Part shown: positions 34,907 to 43,577 of the stretch, piece after piece | Layout: every line of letters starts with the position of its first letter | Numbering within the stretch: position 1 is the stretch's first letter | DNA from: Clostridium yunnanense | GTDB taxonomy: Bacteria; Bacillota; Clostridia; Clostridiales; Clostridiaceae | Length of the DNA stretch: 64,000 nucleotides | Assembly (NCBI RefSeq): GCF_016595795.1 | Contig: NZ_JAENHN010000032.1 | Span: 40,541-104,540, forward strand | Reading direction: 5' to 3' | Program-made: the position numbers and the translations under genes | The notes under the pieces: generated by a model | What the model was told of the DNA's origin: nothing | The model's input: only the letters and a program-made list of their open reading frames with translations | Databases searched by the model: none

Positions 34907-35353
34907 ATGGATAAACAGATATATGATGAAATGATTGAAAATCTATATTGGGCATTTCCTTTGCTTAAAACTAAATTGGTAAAGCCTTTTGATAAAGAGG
35001 AAAAAGCAAGTGATCTAACAGGTACTCATATGACTATACTTTTTATGGTAAAAGAAAAAGGAAGTATATGCATATCAGAAATAGGAAAACATTTAGGGAT
35101 TTGTAAAGCAAATCTTACACCTCTTATTCAAAAATTAATAGATAAAAGCTATATTGAAAGATTCGTTGATGATAAGGATAGAAGATACACTTATATTAAA
35201 CTAACAAGTGTCGGGGAAGATTTCATGGAAAACAAAAGGTATAAAGTACAAGAGTTTTTGAAAGAAAAGGTATCAGATTTAAGCGAAGCAGATTTGATGA
35301 AATTATCAGCTTCAGTTGCAGGTTTAAAAGAAGTTTTAATGAAAATAAAATAA
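34907..35353 (+). CDS. MarR-family transcriptional regulator
   Basis: This 148-residue winged-helix protein has the recognition region ISEIGKHLGICKANLTPLIQ and the wing RFVDDKDRRYTYIKLT (DxRxY pattern of MarR). It should bind the inverted repeat in its own promoter. It probably controls the MATE transporter gene 19 bases downstream, with release by a drug-like ligand. Full length for the family. The ttggaggaata site precedes the ATG. Confidence 0.92.
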   Translation: MDKQIYDEMIENLYWAFPLLKTKLVKPFDKEEKASDLTGTHMTILFMVKEKGSICISEIGKHLGICKANLTPLIQKLIDKSYIERFVDDKDRRYTYIKLTSVGEDFMENKRYKVQEFLKEKVSDLSEADLMKLSASVAGLKEVLMKIK

Positions 35354-35372
35354 TTGTTAGAGGAGTGTAAGT

Positions 35373-36749
35373 ATGGAAAAAACAAACAGATTAGGTGAAG
35401 AGAAGATTTCGAAGCTCCTTGTTACTTTCTCAGCACCAGCTATTATAGGTATGCTAGTAAATGCAATGTATAATGTTATTGACAGAGCAGTAATAGGGCA
35501 TGGTGTAAATGAACTTGGAATCGCGGGAATAACAATTGGATTTCCTATTCAAATAATAATGATGGCGTTTGGTATGCTTATTGGTATTGGGGCAACTTCT
35601 TTAGTATCAATCCGTTTAGGTGAAGGAAAAAAAGAAGAAGCTGAAAAGATTATGGGGAATGCTGTTACTTTACTAATAGTGGTTTCTATTGTTTTAACAA
35701 TTTTAGGATTGATATTCCTTAATCCTTTGCTTAAAGCATTTGGAGCAAGTGACGCAGTATTACCATATGCAAGAGATTATGTTAAAGTAATTCTTGTAGG
35801 AATGATCTTTGGTACAATGGGATTTGGTATGAATAATTTTATTCGTGCAGATGGAAATCCAAAGATAGCAATGCTTACAATGCTAATAAGTGCTTTAATT
35901 AATGCAATCTTAGCCCCAATTTTTATATTTATATTTAAGTGGGGAATGGTAGGCGCAGGTCTAGCAACCGCTTTAGCTCAATTAGTATCAAGTACTTGGA
36001 TAATGTCATATTTTCTTATGGGAAAGAGTTCTCTTAAACTTAGAGCAAAGAACCTTAAGCTAGAATCAAAAATAGTAAAAAGAATTTTAACAATAGGTAT
36101 GCCGCCTTTTGCAATGCAATTATCGAACAGTTTACTAAATGTTATTTTAAATAAAACACTTATTGTATACGGCGGAGACTTAGCAATTTCAGGTATGGGA
36201 ATAATTAATAGTATTCAAACCTTAATGTTAATGCCGGTAATAGGAGTTAGCCAAGGTTCACAACCAATAATAGGTTACAATTATGGAGCTAAGAAATACA
36301 ATCGTATTAAAGAAACCTTAAAGTTAGCAATATCGGCAGCTACAGTTATCGTAGTTATTGGGTTTATATTAACTAGAATATTCCCGAATCAATTTATTGG
36401 TATATTTGCATCAGATGAAGAATTGATAAAATTCGGAACGCATGCACTTTTTATATTCTTTTTATGTTTACCTGTAACAGGTTTTCAGATTATAGGAGCT
36501 AATTACTTCCAAGCAGTTAGTAAAATGAAACCTGCTATGTTCTTGACCTTATCTAGACAAGTGCTTATACTTATACCAGCAATTTTAATTCTTTCAAAAA
36601 TGTTTGGATTAGATGGAGTATTATATGCAGGACCTTTAGCTGATTTTGTTGCGGCAGTTTTAACTGGAATCTGGCTATGGAAAGATTTAAAACATCTAAA
36701 TGAAGTTGAAGAAGACGAGAATGAAGACTTATTGGTTCTAGAAGATTAA
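35373..36749 (+). CDS. MATE family efflux transporter
   Basis: This 458-residue membrane protein has about 12 helices in two six-helix bundles. It carries MATE signatures in the N-half (YNVIDRAVIGHGV, SLVSIRLGEGKKEEA) and C-half (GVSQGSQPIIGYNYGAKKYNR). It is likely a Na+ or H+ coupled exporter of drugs or metabolites in the DinF/NorM-like branch. It is co-transcribed with the MarR regulator. The ribosome site is gaggagtgtaagt. The C-terminal tail is acidic (EVEEDENEDLL). Confidence 0.92.
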   Translation: MEKTNRLGEEKISKLLVTFSAPAIIGMLVNAMYNVIDRAVIGHGVNELGIAGITIGFPIQIIMMAFGMLIGIGATSLVSIRLGEGKKEEAEKIMGNAVTLLIVVSIVLTILGLIFLNPLLKAFGASDAVLPYARDYVKVILVGMIFGTMGFGMNNFIRADGNPKIAMLTMLISALINAILAPIFIFIFKWGMVGAGLATALAQLVSSTWIMSYFLMGKSSLKLRAKNLKLESKIVKRILTIGMPPFAMQLSNSLLNVILNKTLIVYGGDLAISGMGIINSIQTLMLMPVIGVSQGSQPIIGYNYGAKKYNRIKETLKLAISAATVIVVIGFILTRIFPNQFIGIFASDEELIKFGTHALFIFFLCLPVTGFQIIGANYFQAVSKMKPAMFLTLSRQVLILIPAILILSKMFGLDGVLYAGPLADFVAAVLTGIWLWKDLKHLNEVEEDENEDLLVLED

Positions 36750-36781
36750 TAATTAATATATAATATATTAAAAAATATAAG

Positions 36782-36814
36782 AAGCTGTATCAAAAATTTT
36801 GGTGCAGCTTTTTC
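36782..36814 (+). terminator. Intrinsic terminator after MATE gene
   Basis: The stem aagctgtatcaaaa / ttttggtgcagctt, with one mismatch, is followed by tttc. Confidence 0.75.
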
Positions 36815-36953
36815 ATATCTAAGAATTAGCTCTAGATATTTTTAATACAGTAAAGCTAATACTAAATTAATAGGTGCAGTATATACTTTTGTATCGTATA
36901 GTAAAGTATCTAAGTAAATTATGTAAGTGACATTCAATGGAGGAATTAATAGT

Positions 36954-37904
36954 ATGAAGAAAAAATATGGATTGATAATTATTTCTATTTTTCTTGTATT
37001 GTTAATGATAGGCGATATCTTCGTTAGTTCATTTTTTTATAATTTAGCAGTTGCAAGAAATAATAAGGCTTTCTTAACAACAACTGAAGATATACCAGTA
37101 ACTAATACTGAGACTAAGCCTAAAGTTAGTGGTAGTGAAAAATGGGTAAATGAAATCGGTTATGAAACAGTAAGTATAAAGAGTTTTGACGGACTTAAAC
37201 TTGTTGGTTATTATATTAAGGCTAAGAATAAGACTAACAAAACCGCAGTGCTAGCTCATGGCTATGGTGGAAGAGGTAAATCAATGGGAGATTTTGCAAA
37301 GATTTACTACGATATGGGCTACAATGTACTAATGCCTGATAATCGTGGACACGGAGTTAGTGAAGGTAATTATATTGGCTTTGGATGGGTAGATCGGTTA
37401 GATTATTTGAAATGGATTGATTTTATTTTGGAGGAAGTAGGGGAGAATACCCAAATTGTTCTTCATGGTGTGTCTATGGGCGGTGCTACTGTTATGATGG
37501 TAAGTGGAGAAGATTTACCTAAGCAGGTTATGGCTATTGTGGAGGATTGCGGATATACATCTGTTGAAGACGAATTAGCTTATCAGCTAAAAAGAATGTA
37601 TGACTTACCAGAGTTTCCAATTATCCAATCTACAAGTTTACTTACTCAGATTAAAGCAGGATATAACTTTAGTGAAGCATCTGCTTTAAGGCAGGTTGAG
37701 AAGAATAAAGTGCCTATGCTTTTTATTCATGGTGAAAATGATGTTTTTGTACCTACAAGTATGGTGTATAGATTATACGATGCTTGTAGAAGTGATAAAG
37801 ACATACTTGTCGTTAAGGGTGCAGAGCATGGGTTATCTTTAACTAAAGCTCCGATTGCATATAAGAGTAAGGTCAAAGAGTTTGTTGGAAAATATATAAA
37901 ATAA
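36954..37904 (+). CDS. Membrane-anchored alpha/beta hydrolase
   Basis: This 316-residue protein has an N-terminal signal-anchor helix (about 6-28). Its alpha/beta hydrolase fold has oxyanion motif AHGYGGRGKS, nucleophile Ser174 in HGVSMGGATV, an acid in HGENDVFVP and the His in GAEHGLSL. It belongs to the family of extracytoplasmic serine hydrolases and peptidase-like proteins (YqkD/BAAT type). The substrate is unknown. The start at 36954 follows ggagg, with a longer upstream frame rejected. It is monocistronic, ending at a clear terminator. Confidence 0.88.
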   Translation: MKKKYGLIIISIFLVLLMIGDIFVSSFFYNLAVARNNKAFLTTTEDIPVTNTETKPKVSGSEKWVNEIGYETVSIKSFDGLKLVGYYIKAKNKTNKTAVLAHGYGGRGKSMGDFAKIYYDMGYNVLMPDNRGHGVSEGNYIGFGWVDRLDYLKWIDFILEEVGENTQIVLHGVSMGGATVMMVSGEDLPKQVMAIVEDCGYTSVEDELAYQLKRMYDLPEFPIIQSTSLLTQIKAGYNFSEASALRQVEKNKVPMLFIHGENDVFVPTSMVYRLYDACRSDKDILVVKGAEHGLSLTKAPIAYKSKVKEFVGKYIK

Positions 37905-37942
37905 TCATGAAAATAAAATTAGAGCCTATAATAAGTTCGAAT

Positions 37943-37972
37943 AAAAAGCTTGAGGAAACTCAAGCTTTTTGT
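37943..37972 (+). terminator. Intrinsic terminator after hydrolase gene
   Basis: A 12-bp perfect stem, aaaaagcttgag / ctcaagcttttt, has loop gaaa. Confidence 0.9.
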
Positions 37973-38040
37973 TGACATCAATGAAAAGCATAATTATGAT
38001 TAATTTAATTAGAAGTATAACCAAATATAGGAGAGTGCAA

Positions 38041-38769
38041 ATGGATATTTTAGAAGCAATAGAAAAAAGAAGATCTCGTAGAAGTTATTTGTCTACACCA
38101 ATAGCAAAGGATAAGATTGAAAAAATCGAGAGTCTTATATCTAAATATAATGAAGAAGGGGGGATTTCGATACAGTTTGTTGAAGATGGAAGTGATGCTT
38201 TCAATGGATTAAGGAAGAGTTATGGAATGTTTTCAGGTGTTAAAAGTGTATTGGCGCTTATCGGAAAAAGCGACGATCCAAATCTAGCTGAAAAGTTAGG
38301 ATATTATGGGGAGCTCTTGGTACTTGAGGCAACTAAATTAGATTTAGGAACCTGTTGGGTAGGTGGTTCTTTCGATAAGAAAACTCCAATTGGTAAACTG
38401 AGAAATGATGAAACCTTAGTTTGCGTTATACCTATAGGAAATGTTGAAGAAACACAAACTATAAAAGAGAAGCTTATATCTAAAGCAGTACATGGAAAGA
38501 TAAAACCAGTAGAGGAATTTTACACAGCAGTTGGAGAGGTTCCTAATTGGTTTTCAGAAGGAATGAAGGCTGTACAAAAAGCACCTTCTGCAAAGAACAC
38601 TCAAAAGGTTAGATTTAATTATAATGAAGGTAGTATAACTGCTGGTATTGAAAATACTTACGTCTTTGATTTAATTGATTTAGGAATTGCTAAGGCTCAT
38701 TTTGCTATAATAGCAGATGGTTATTTTGAGTTTGGTAACCCAGGAAAGTTTATAAAGAATAGAAAATAA
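38041..38769 (+). CDS. Nitroreductase family protein
   Basis: This 242-residue protein begins MDILEAIEKRRSRRSY, the FMN-phosphate binding N-terminus of nitroreductases. GYYGELLVLEATKLDLGTCWVGG is the conserved mid region, and a C-terminal half repeats the fold (VQKAPSAKNTQKVRF). It resembles TM1586-like single-chain nitroreductases, in which two halves make one flavin site. The reaction is probably NAD(P)H-dependent reduction of nitro or quinone compounds; the substrate is unknown. The start at 38041 follows taggagagtgcaa. Confidence 0.87.
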   Translation: MDILEAIEKRRSRRSYLSTPIAKDKIEKIESLISKYNEEGGISIQFVEDGSDAFNGLRKSYGMFSGVKSVLALIGKSDDPNLAEKLGYYGELLVLEATKLDLGTCWVGGSFDKKTPIGKLRNDETLVCVIPIGNVEETQTIKEKLISKAVHGKIKPVEEFYTAVGEVPNWFSEGMKAVQKAPSAKNTQKVRFNYNEGSITAGIENTYVFDLIDLGIAKAHFAIIADGYFEFGNPGKFIKNRK

Positions 38770-38788
38770 AATTACAAATTAACCATAG

Positions 38789-38828
38789 AACCCCTAAAGA
38801 CATATTAGATCAGTCTTTAGGGGTTTTA
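38789..38828 (+). terminator. Intrinsic terminator after nitroreductase gene
   Basis: A 13-bp perfect stem, aacccctaaagac / gtctttaggggtt, has an 11-base loop and is followed by tt. Confidence 0.88.
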
Positions 38829-39016
38829 ATAACATATAAAATATTATTAAGAAATAAAAGTTAGAGTAAATAACATGATTATTAACATAATAGCATATGG
38901 TGTTGTAATTATATGGTATACATATAATTATGGGCGAAAATAAGAGGAATTTCGTAAAATATGAAGAATTATAGTAAAATATGAAAATTTTGCTATAACG
39001 TGGAGGGACTGATCAG

Positions 39017-41008
39017 ATGCTTCATACAACGCCTGTTGATAATATTAAATTAAAAGATAAAGATAATAAATTACTAAATTTAGATTTTAATTGCTTTGAT
39101 TATATACCTACTGCAATTTTGGTTCAAAGGGATGATGAAATCGTTTATGCTAATAAAGTGCTACTTAAAATATTTCAGTGTGACTATCAGTGGATATTGG
39201 GAAAGTCAGTTTATAAATTACTTCAAGTTGAAGATGATAAAGGGATAAATGCACAAGTGCAGCAATGTTTTAATATAAAAGATGGTGAATACAAAATAAA
39301 AAAACCTAAAGGAGACGAAATTGAAATAGAATTAAAAGTTAATGATGAAAAGTTAGGCGATAGTACTTTCCTTTTTTTGACTGTAAGAGACATAAGTATT
39401 GAAAGAAGAGAATACGAATTAGTCCGAAATCGTGGAGATAGATATAATGATATACTTGAGAATCTTCCAGTTAGCATTTATATAACCATTGACGGAAACT
39501 TTGAAAAGGTGAATAAAGAAGGCCTAAAATTATTAGGAGTGGAGGATTTTGAAGACATAAAAGGTAAGAGTATTATGACATATATCCATCCTGATGATTT
39601 TTGCCATATTAATAGCAGGAAAGATATATTGTATAACAAATCGGAAGCTGTATATTTTGAAGAACAAAAGATTATTAGAAAAGATAATGAAATATTGACA
39701 ATTGAGTCAGCTTCATTCCCTTATACTGTAAAAGGCAAAAAAGGAGTTGTGACCACTATTAGGGATATATCTAAGAGAAAACAGTTAGAGGTTGATCTTC
39801 ATGAAAGCAGAGAACTATACAAAAGTTTGGTTGATATATTGCCTATTGGGATAAGCATCCATGATGGTAATACATTTTCTTTTGTCAGTGATTCTTATGT
39901 GAAGATATTGGGATATGATAGTCCGGATGAATTAGTTGGTCAGAAACTTACTAAGATTGCAAGCAAAGAGGTTGAGGAAGTTGTATATGAAAGACTAAAT
40001 TCTCTTTTAGATCATAATATAACTCTACCTCCAATTGAGTATAAGTTTGTCACCAAACAAAATACTTTAATTGATGTTGAGATTATATCTGTGAGATTTT
40101 CCTATAATAAAAAGGTAAGTATTATTTCTACTGTGAAAGATATCACTGAAAAAAAGAAAGCTGAAAAAGATAGGCTGCTTCTGGAAAAGACCTTAGAGTA
40201 TGATAGATTAAAGACTGAGTTTTTTACAAATATTTCTCATGAACTGAGAACTCCTTTAAATATATTATTAAGCTCTTTACAACTCATAGAGTTATATGTT
40301 GGAGATGATACTAATCCTAAAATGATGGATATTAAAAAATATTCTAATGTAATGAAGCAGAACTGTTATAGATTGCTAAGACTTATAAATAATTTACTGG
40401 ATATAACAAAAATAGATTCTGGTTATTATGGATTAAATTTTCGAGGTCACAACATTGTAAAAATAGTTGAGGACATAACACAATCTGTTGCAGCTTATAT
40501 GAAAGAAAAAAACATTCAAATCATATTTGATACCGATGTTGAAGAAAAGATAATTGGATGTGATGAAGATAAAATAGAGAAAGTAGTTTTAAGTTTGCTT
40601 TCTAATGCGGTAAAGTTTACCAAGCCGGGAGGCGTTATAGATGTATCCGTTAAAGATCTAGGAGAAAGTGTGAAGATAAGTGTAAAGGATACTGGGATTG
40701 GTATACCAAAAGACAAATTAGGTCTAATCTTTGAGAGGTTTATTCAAGTAGATAAATCTCTATCTAGAATAAGCGAAGGTGCAGGAATTGGATTGGCCTT
40801 AGCTAAGGCTTTGATAAAGATGCATGGTGGAACAATTAATGTTACAAGTGAATATGGCAAGTATACACAATTTGATATTGTACTCCCATTAAGAGATATT
40901 GAAAATGAAAATGTAATGTCAAATTCACATCAATATCTAGATAGGTGGATAGAAAATAAAGATAAAGCTGAGAAAGTAAATATAGAATTTTCTGATATCT
41001 ACATCTGA
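39017..41008 (+). CDS. Soluble multi-PAS sensor histidine kinase (orphan)
   Basis: This 663-residue cytosolic kinase has no membrane segments. Three PAS domains span about residues 26-125, 140-255 and 265-380 (motifs such as LPVSIYITIDGNFEKVNKEG and LPIGISIHDGNTFSFVSD). The last two are followed by PAC-type DIS/DIT segments. HisKA has its phosphoacceptor His at about 404 in FFTNISHELRTPLN. HATPase_c has LLSNAVKFTK, DTGIGIP and GAGIGLALAKALI. No response regulator gene is adjacent. Orphan kinases in clostridia often phosphorylate Spo0A, but that is only a possibility here. Confidence 0.9.
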   Translation: MLHTTPVDNIKLKDKDNKLLNLDFNCFDYIPTAILVQRDDEIVYANKVLLKIFQCDYQWILGKSVYKLLQVEDDKGINAQVQQCFNIKDGEYKIKKPKGDEIEIELKVNDEKLGDSTFLFLTVRDISIERREYELVRNRGDRYNDILENLPVSIYITIDGNFEKVNKEGLKLLGVEDFEDIKGKSIMTYIHPDDFCHINSRKDILYNKSEAVYFEEQKIIRKDNEILTIESASFPYTVKGKKGVVTTIRDISKRKQLEVDLHESRELYKSLVDILPIGISIHDGNTFSFVSDSYVKILGYDSPDELVGQKLTKIASKEVEEVVYERLNSLLDHNITLPPIEYKFVTKQNTLIDVEIISVRFSYNKKVSIISTVKDITEKKKAEKDRLLLEKTLEYDRLKTEFFTNISHELRTPLNILLSSLQLIELYVGDDTNPKMMDIKKYSNVMKQNCYRLLRLINNLLDITKIDSGYYGLNFRGHNIVKIVEDITQSVAAYMKEKNIQIIFDTDVEEKIIGCDEDKIEKVVLSLLSNAVKFTKPGGVIDVSVKDLGESVKISVKDTGIGIPKDKLGLIFERFIQVDKSLSRISEGAGIGLALAKALIKMHGGTINVTSEYGKYTQFDIVLPLRDIENENVMSNSHQYLDRWIENKDKAEKVNIEFSDIYI

Positions 41009-41028
41009 CTTAAAGGGGGGATTTAGTT

Positions 41029-43260
41029 ATGTTGGATAATAAGTACGAGTTATTAGATAAGGACACTAACAAAAGCATAATTATAAATATCTTAATAACA
41101 TTTATAATTGTACTATTTATAGCTTTTATAATATCTATAATTGTATTCTATAAATTTTGGTCTTGGGATAAAGAATTAGTGCATAAAACTCTTGAATTAA
41201 TCAGTATTTTTATGGGAATAGCTACTTTCTTAATAATATGGAACAGACATAGTTCAGAAGAAAGTATAAATTACATATTAGGGTTTGGATACTTTATTGT
41301 ATCAATAATGGATGCAATTCATATTTATTTTTATAAATATATGCTTATACATGATGTAGCGAATAGTAATGCATCTTTAAAATATTGGTTGATTGCAAGA
41401 ATTATAGAAGTTCTTACTTTATTGATATTTTCGTATGTACCATATAAGAAAAATGGTAATAAATATATAGCTATGCTAAAAACCATATTAATTATGTCTT
41501 TTCTATTTTACATTTTAGAGATAAATAAAGGATATATTCCTCCATTTTATACTATAGATGGAATTACACTTTTTAAGATAATTACAGAATACTTAATAAT
41601 CATTATAGCAACGCTAACTTTATACAGATTAAAGAATAATCTTGTTACAAAGCAATTGATTAATTTTGAATGTCTTTACATATCAATTTTATTGATAATT
41701 CCTTCGGAGGTTTGTTTTACACTTTTCAAAAGTCCAGATTCAATTTGGGTGGTATTTGGTCATGTTTTAAAGATAGGTAGCTATTATTATCTTTATAAGG
41801 CAGTGTTTCAAAGTTTGATTAATTATCCTTATGATAAATTAAATGAAAATAATCAAAGGTTATCTGATATTCTTAATGCGGTGCCAATTCCTATACATAC
41901 TTATAATTTGAATAATAAAATTGATTTTGTTAATAACAAATTTGAAGAACTATTCAAATATTCAAAGGAAAGTATTATAGGTTTAGATGACTATGAAATA
42001 TCAAAGGTTTTACGTAAGGTAGGAGATAATTATGAAAAATCCTTACCATATCGGGTAAATAATAATGATAATACTCAAAATATAATTAGAACTTATTTAG
42101 ATTCAAATAATAAAGAAATAAAAGTTCTGATTAATGCTCATAAGATTAAGGGCGGTGTTCTTATTCTTACGAATGATATAAAACAAGAACAACAAATTGA
42201 AAATCTCAATTTACAGGCCCAAACTATATTAAATTCTATATCAGTACCTACAATGATAATAGATTACAATGGGGATATAATTGCATGTAATAATTACTTT
42301 GCTGATTTAGTAGAAGTTGCATATGAAGATATAATTAAAATGAACATATATGCACTTAATAAGCTTTTGAAATTGAATAATAATGGAGGTCACAAAATAT
42401 TTAAAAAAATAAATTTTAGAGATGATAATATTGACTGCATTATTGTGACTCCTGTGGGAAATGAAAAGAATATACATATAAATACATCTGTAATAAAGAA
42501 TATTTATAACGAAGTAATTGGATTAATGATAGTTGTACAAGATATATCTAAGATTAAAGAGAATCAAATGAAACTGATAAACCAAGAAAAATTGGCTTTA
42601 CTTGGTCAGATGGGGGCAACCATTGTCCATGAAACAAGAAATTTCCTAACGACCATAAAAGGAAATAGTCAATTAATAGAGCTGTATACTGATAATGATA
42701 GAATCAAAGGCTTTGCCAATAAAATAAATTCAGATACTGATGAAGTAAATAGAATTATAAGTGACTTTTTAAGCTTGTCAAAACCAAGAGAAACTGAATT
42801 AGAAGAAGTAGCGTTTTATGATTTAATCTCATCAATGAAAAGTACTATAGAGACGTCATCATTAATGAGTAAAGTGCAAGTATCTTTTAAATTAGATTAC
42901 GACGAGAGATATATATTATGCGATGAAACTCAAATTAAACAAGTTATACTAAATATTTGCAAGAATGCAGTTGAGGCTATGGAGCAGATGTCAAGTCCTA
43001 AGTTACTTATAAGTGCAGGTCTTAATGAGCAAGCTAAGGAAGTATATATCAAAATTGAGGATAATGGCAAAGGTATGAGTGAAGAAATAATTAAAAAGAT
43101 AGGAACTCCTTTCTTCACAACTAAGAAAACAGGTACAGGCCTTGGACTTAGTGCATGCTATCAAATTATTAAAGAACATAGTGGAAGGATTGAGATAGAG
43201 AGTTGGATCGGTATTGGAACTATTTTTACAATAACTATTCCTTATTTGGATGAGGATTAA
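41029..43260 (+). CDS. Membrane sensor histidine kinase with MASE3-like N-terminus (orphan)
   Basis: This 743-residue kinase has about eight membrane helices in residues 20-250, with a pattern resembling MASE3 sensor regions (LGFGYFIVSIMDAIHIYFYK). Two PAS-like domains follow (about 280-375 and 395-495). HisKA has its His at about 531 in GATIVHETRNFLTTIKGN. HATPase_c has ICKNAVEAMEQM, DNGKGM and GTGLGLSACYQII. The HETRNxL phosphoacceptor box resembles KinA/KinB-type sporulation kinases. It starts 20 bases after the previous kinase gene, with a strong aaaggggggatttagtt site. The pair is probably one operon. Confidence 0.88.
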   Translation: MLDNKYELLDKDTNKSIIINILITFIIVLFIAFIISIIVFYKFWSWDKELVHKTLELISIFMGIATFLIIWNRHSSEESINYILGFGYFIVSIMDAIHIYFYKYMLIHDVANSNASLKYWLIARIIEVLTLLIFSYVPYKKNGNKYIAMLKTILIMSFLFYILEINKGYIPPFYTIDGITLFKIITEYLIIIIATLTLYRLKNNLVTKQLINFECLYISILLIIPSEVCFTLFKSPDSIWVVFGHVLKIGSYYYLYKAVFQSLINYPYDKLNENNQRLSDILNAVPIPIHTYNLNNKIDFVNNKFEELFKYSKESIIGLDDYEISKVLRKVGDNYEKSLPYRVNNNDNTQNIIRTYLDSNNKEIKVLINAHKIKGGVLILTNDIKQEQQIENLNLQAQTILNSISVPTMIIDYNGDIIACNNYFADLVEVAYEDIIKMNIYALNKLLKLNNNGGHKIFKKINFRDDNIDCIIVTPVGNEKNIHINTSVIKNIYNEVIGLMIVVQDISKIKENQMKLINQEKLALLGQMGATIVHETRNFLTTIKGNSQLIELYTDNDRIKGFANKINSDTDEVNRIISDFLSLSKPRETELEEVAFYDLISSMKSTIETSSLMSKVQVSFKLDYDERYILCDETQIKQVILNICKNAVEAMEQMSSPKLLISAGLNEQAKEVYIKIEDNGKGMSEEIIKKIGTPFFTTKKTGTGLGLSACYQIIKEHSGRIEIESWIGIGTIFTITIPYLDED

Positions 43261-43471
43261 ATTGAAATTTAATAAAGCTATAATTTCTAATATATCAGTA
43301 GAAATTATAGTTGGTTTTATATTGGATTTTTATTACATTTGTAATTCTATTTTTACTTTAAATGTTATTAAGTAGTAAATGTGAAAGTCTGTAAGGTGCT
43401 ATACTATTGTGGAGAAATCCAGTTCGATATATAATATAAAAATAAAAAAGAAGAAGTTATCACCTGCCAAA

Positions 43472-43545
43472 TTTTCCTCATAGGTATTCGGAAAGGCAGA
43501 TGAGCAAAAAAGGCTCACTGAAGAAGGTCGCTTCAGCAACTTTTT
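43472..43545 (+). repeat. 75-nt attenuator-like dispersed element, copy 2 (before dinG-like gene)
   Basis: It matches the copy at 30298-30372 across ttttcctcata, tattcggaaaggcagatg and gctcactgaagaaggtc. It ends in a weaker terminator stem, aaggtcgct / agcaacttt, with a T run, and lies 33 bases upstream of the helicase start. A ctgcc segment just before it can pair with ggcag inside the element. Confidence 0.65.
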
Positions 43546-43577
43546 AATAGCTTACTAATGAAAATCGAGGAGAAAGT

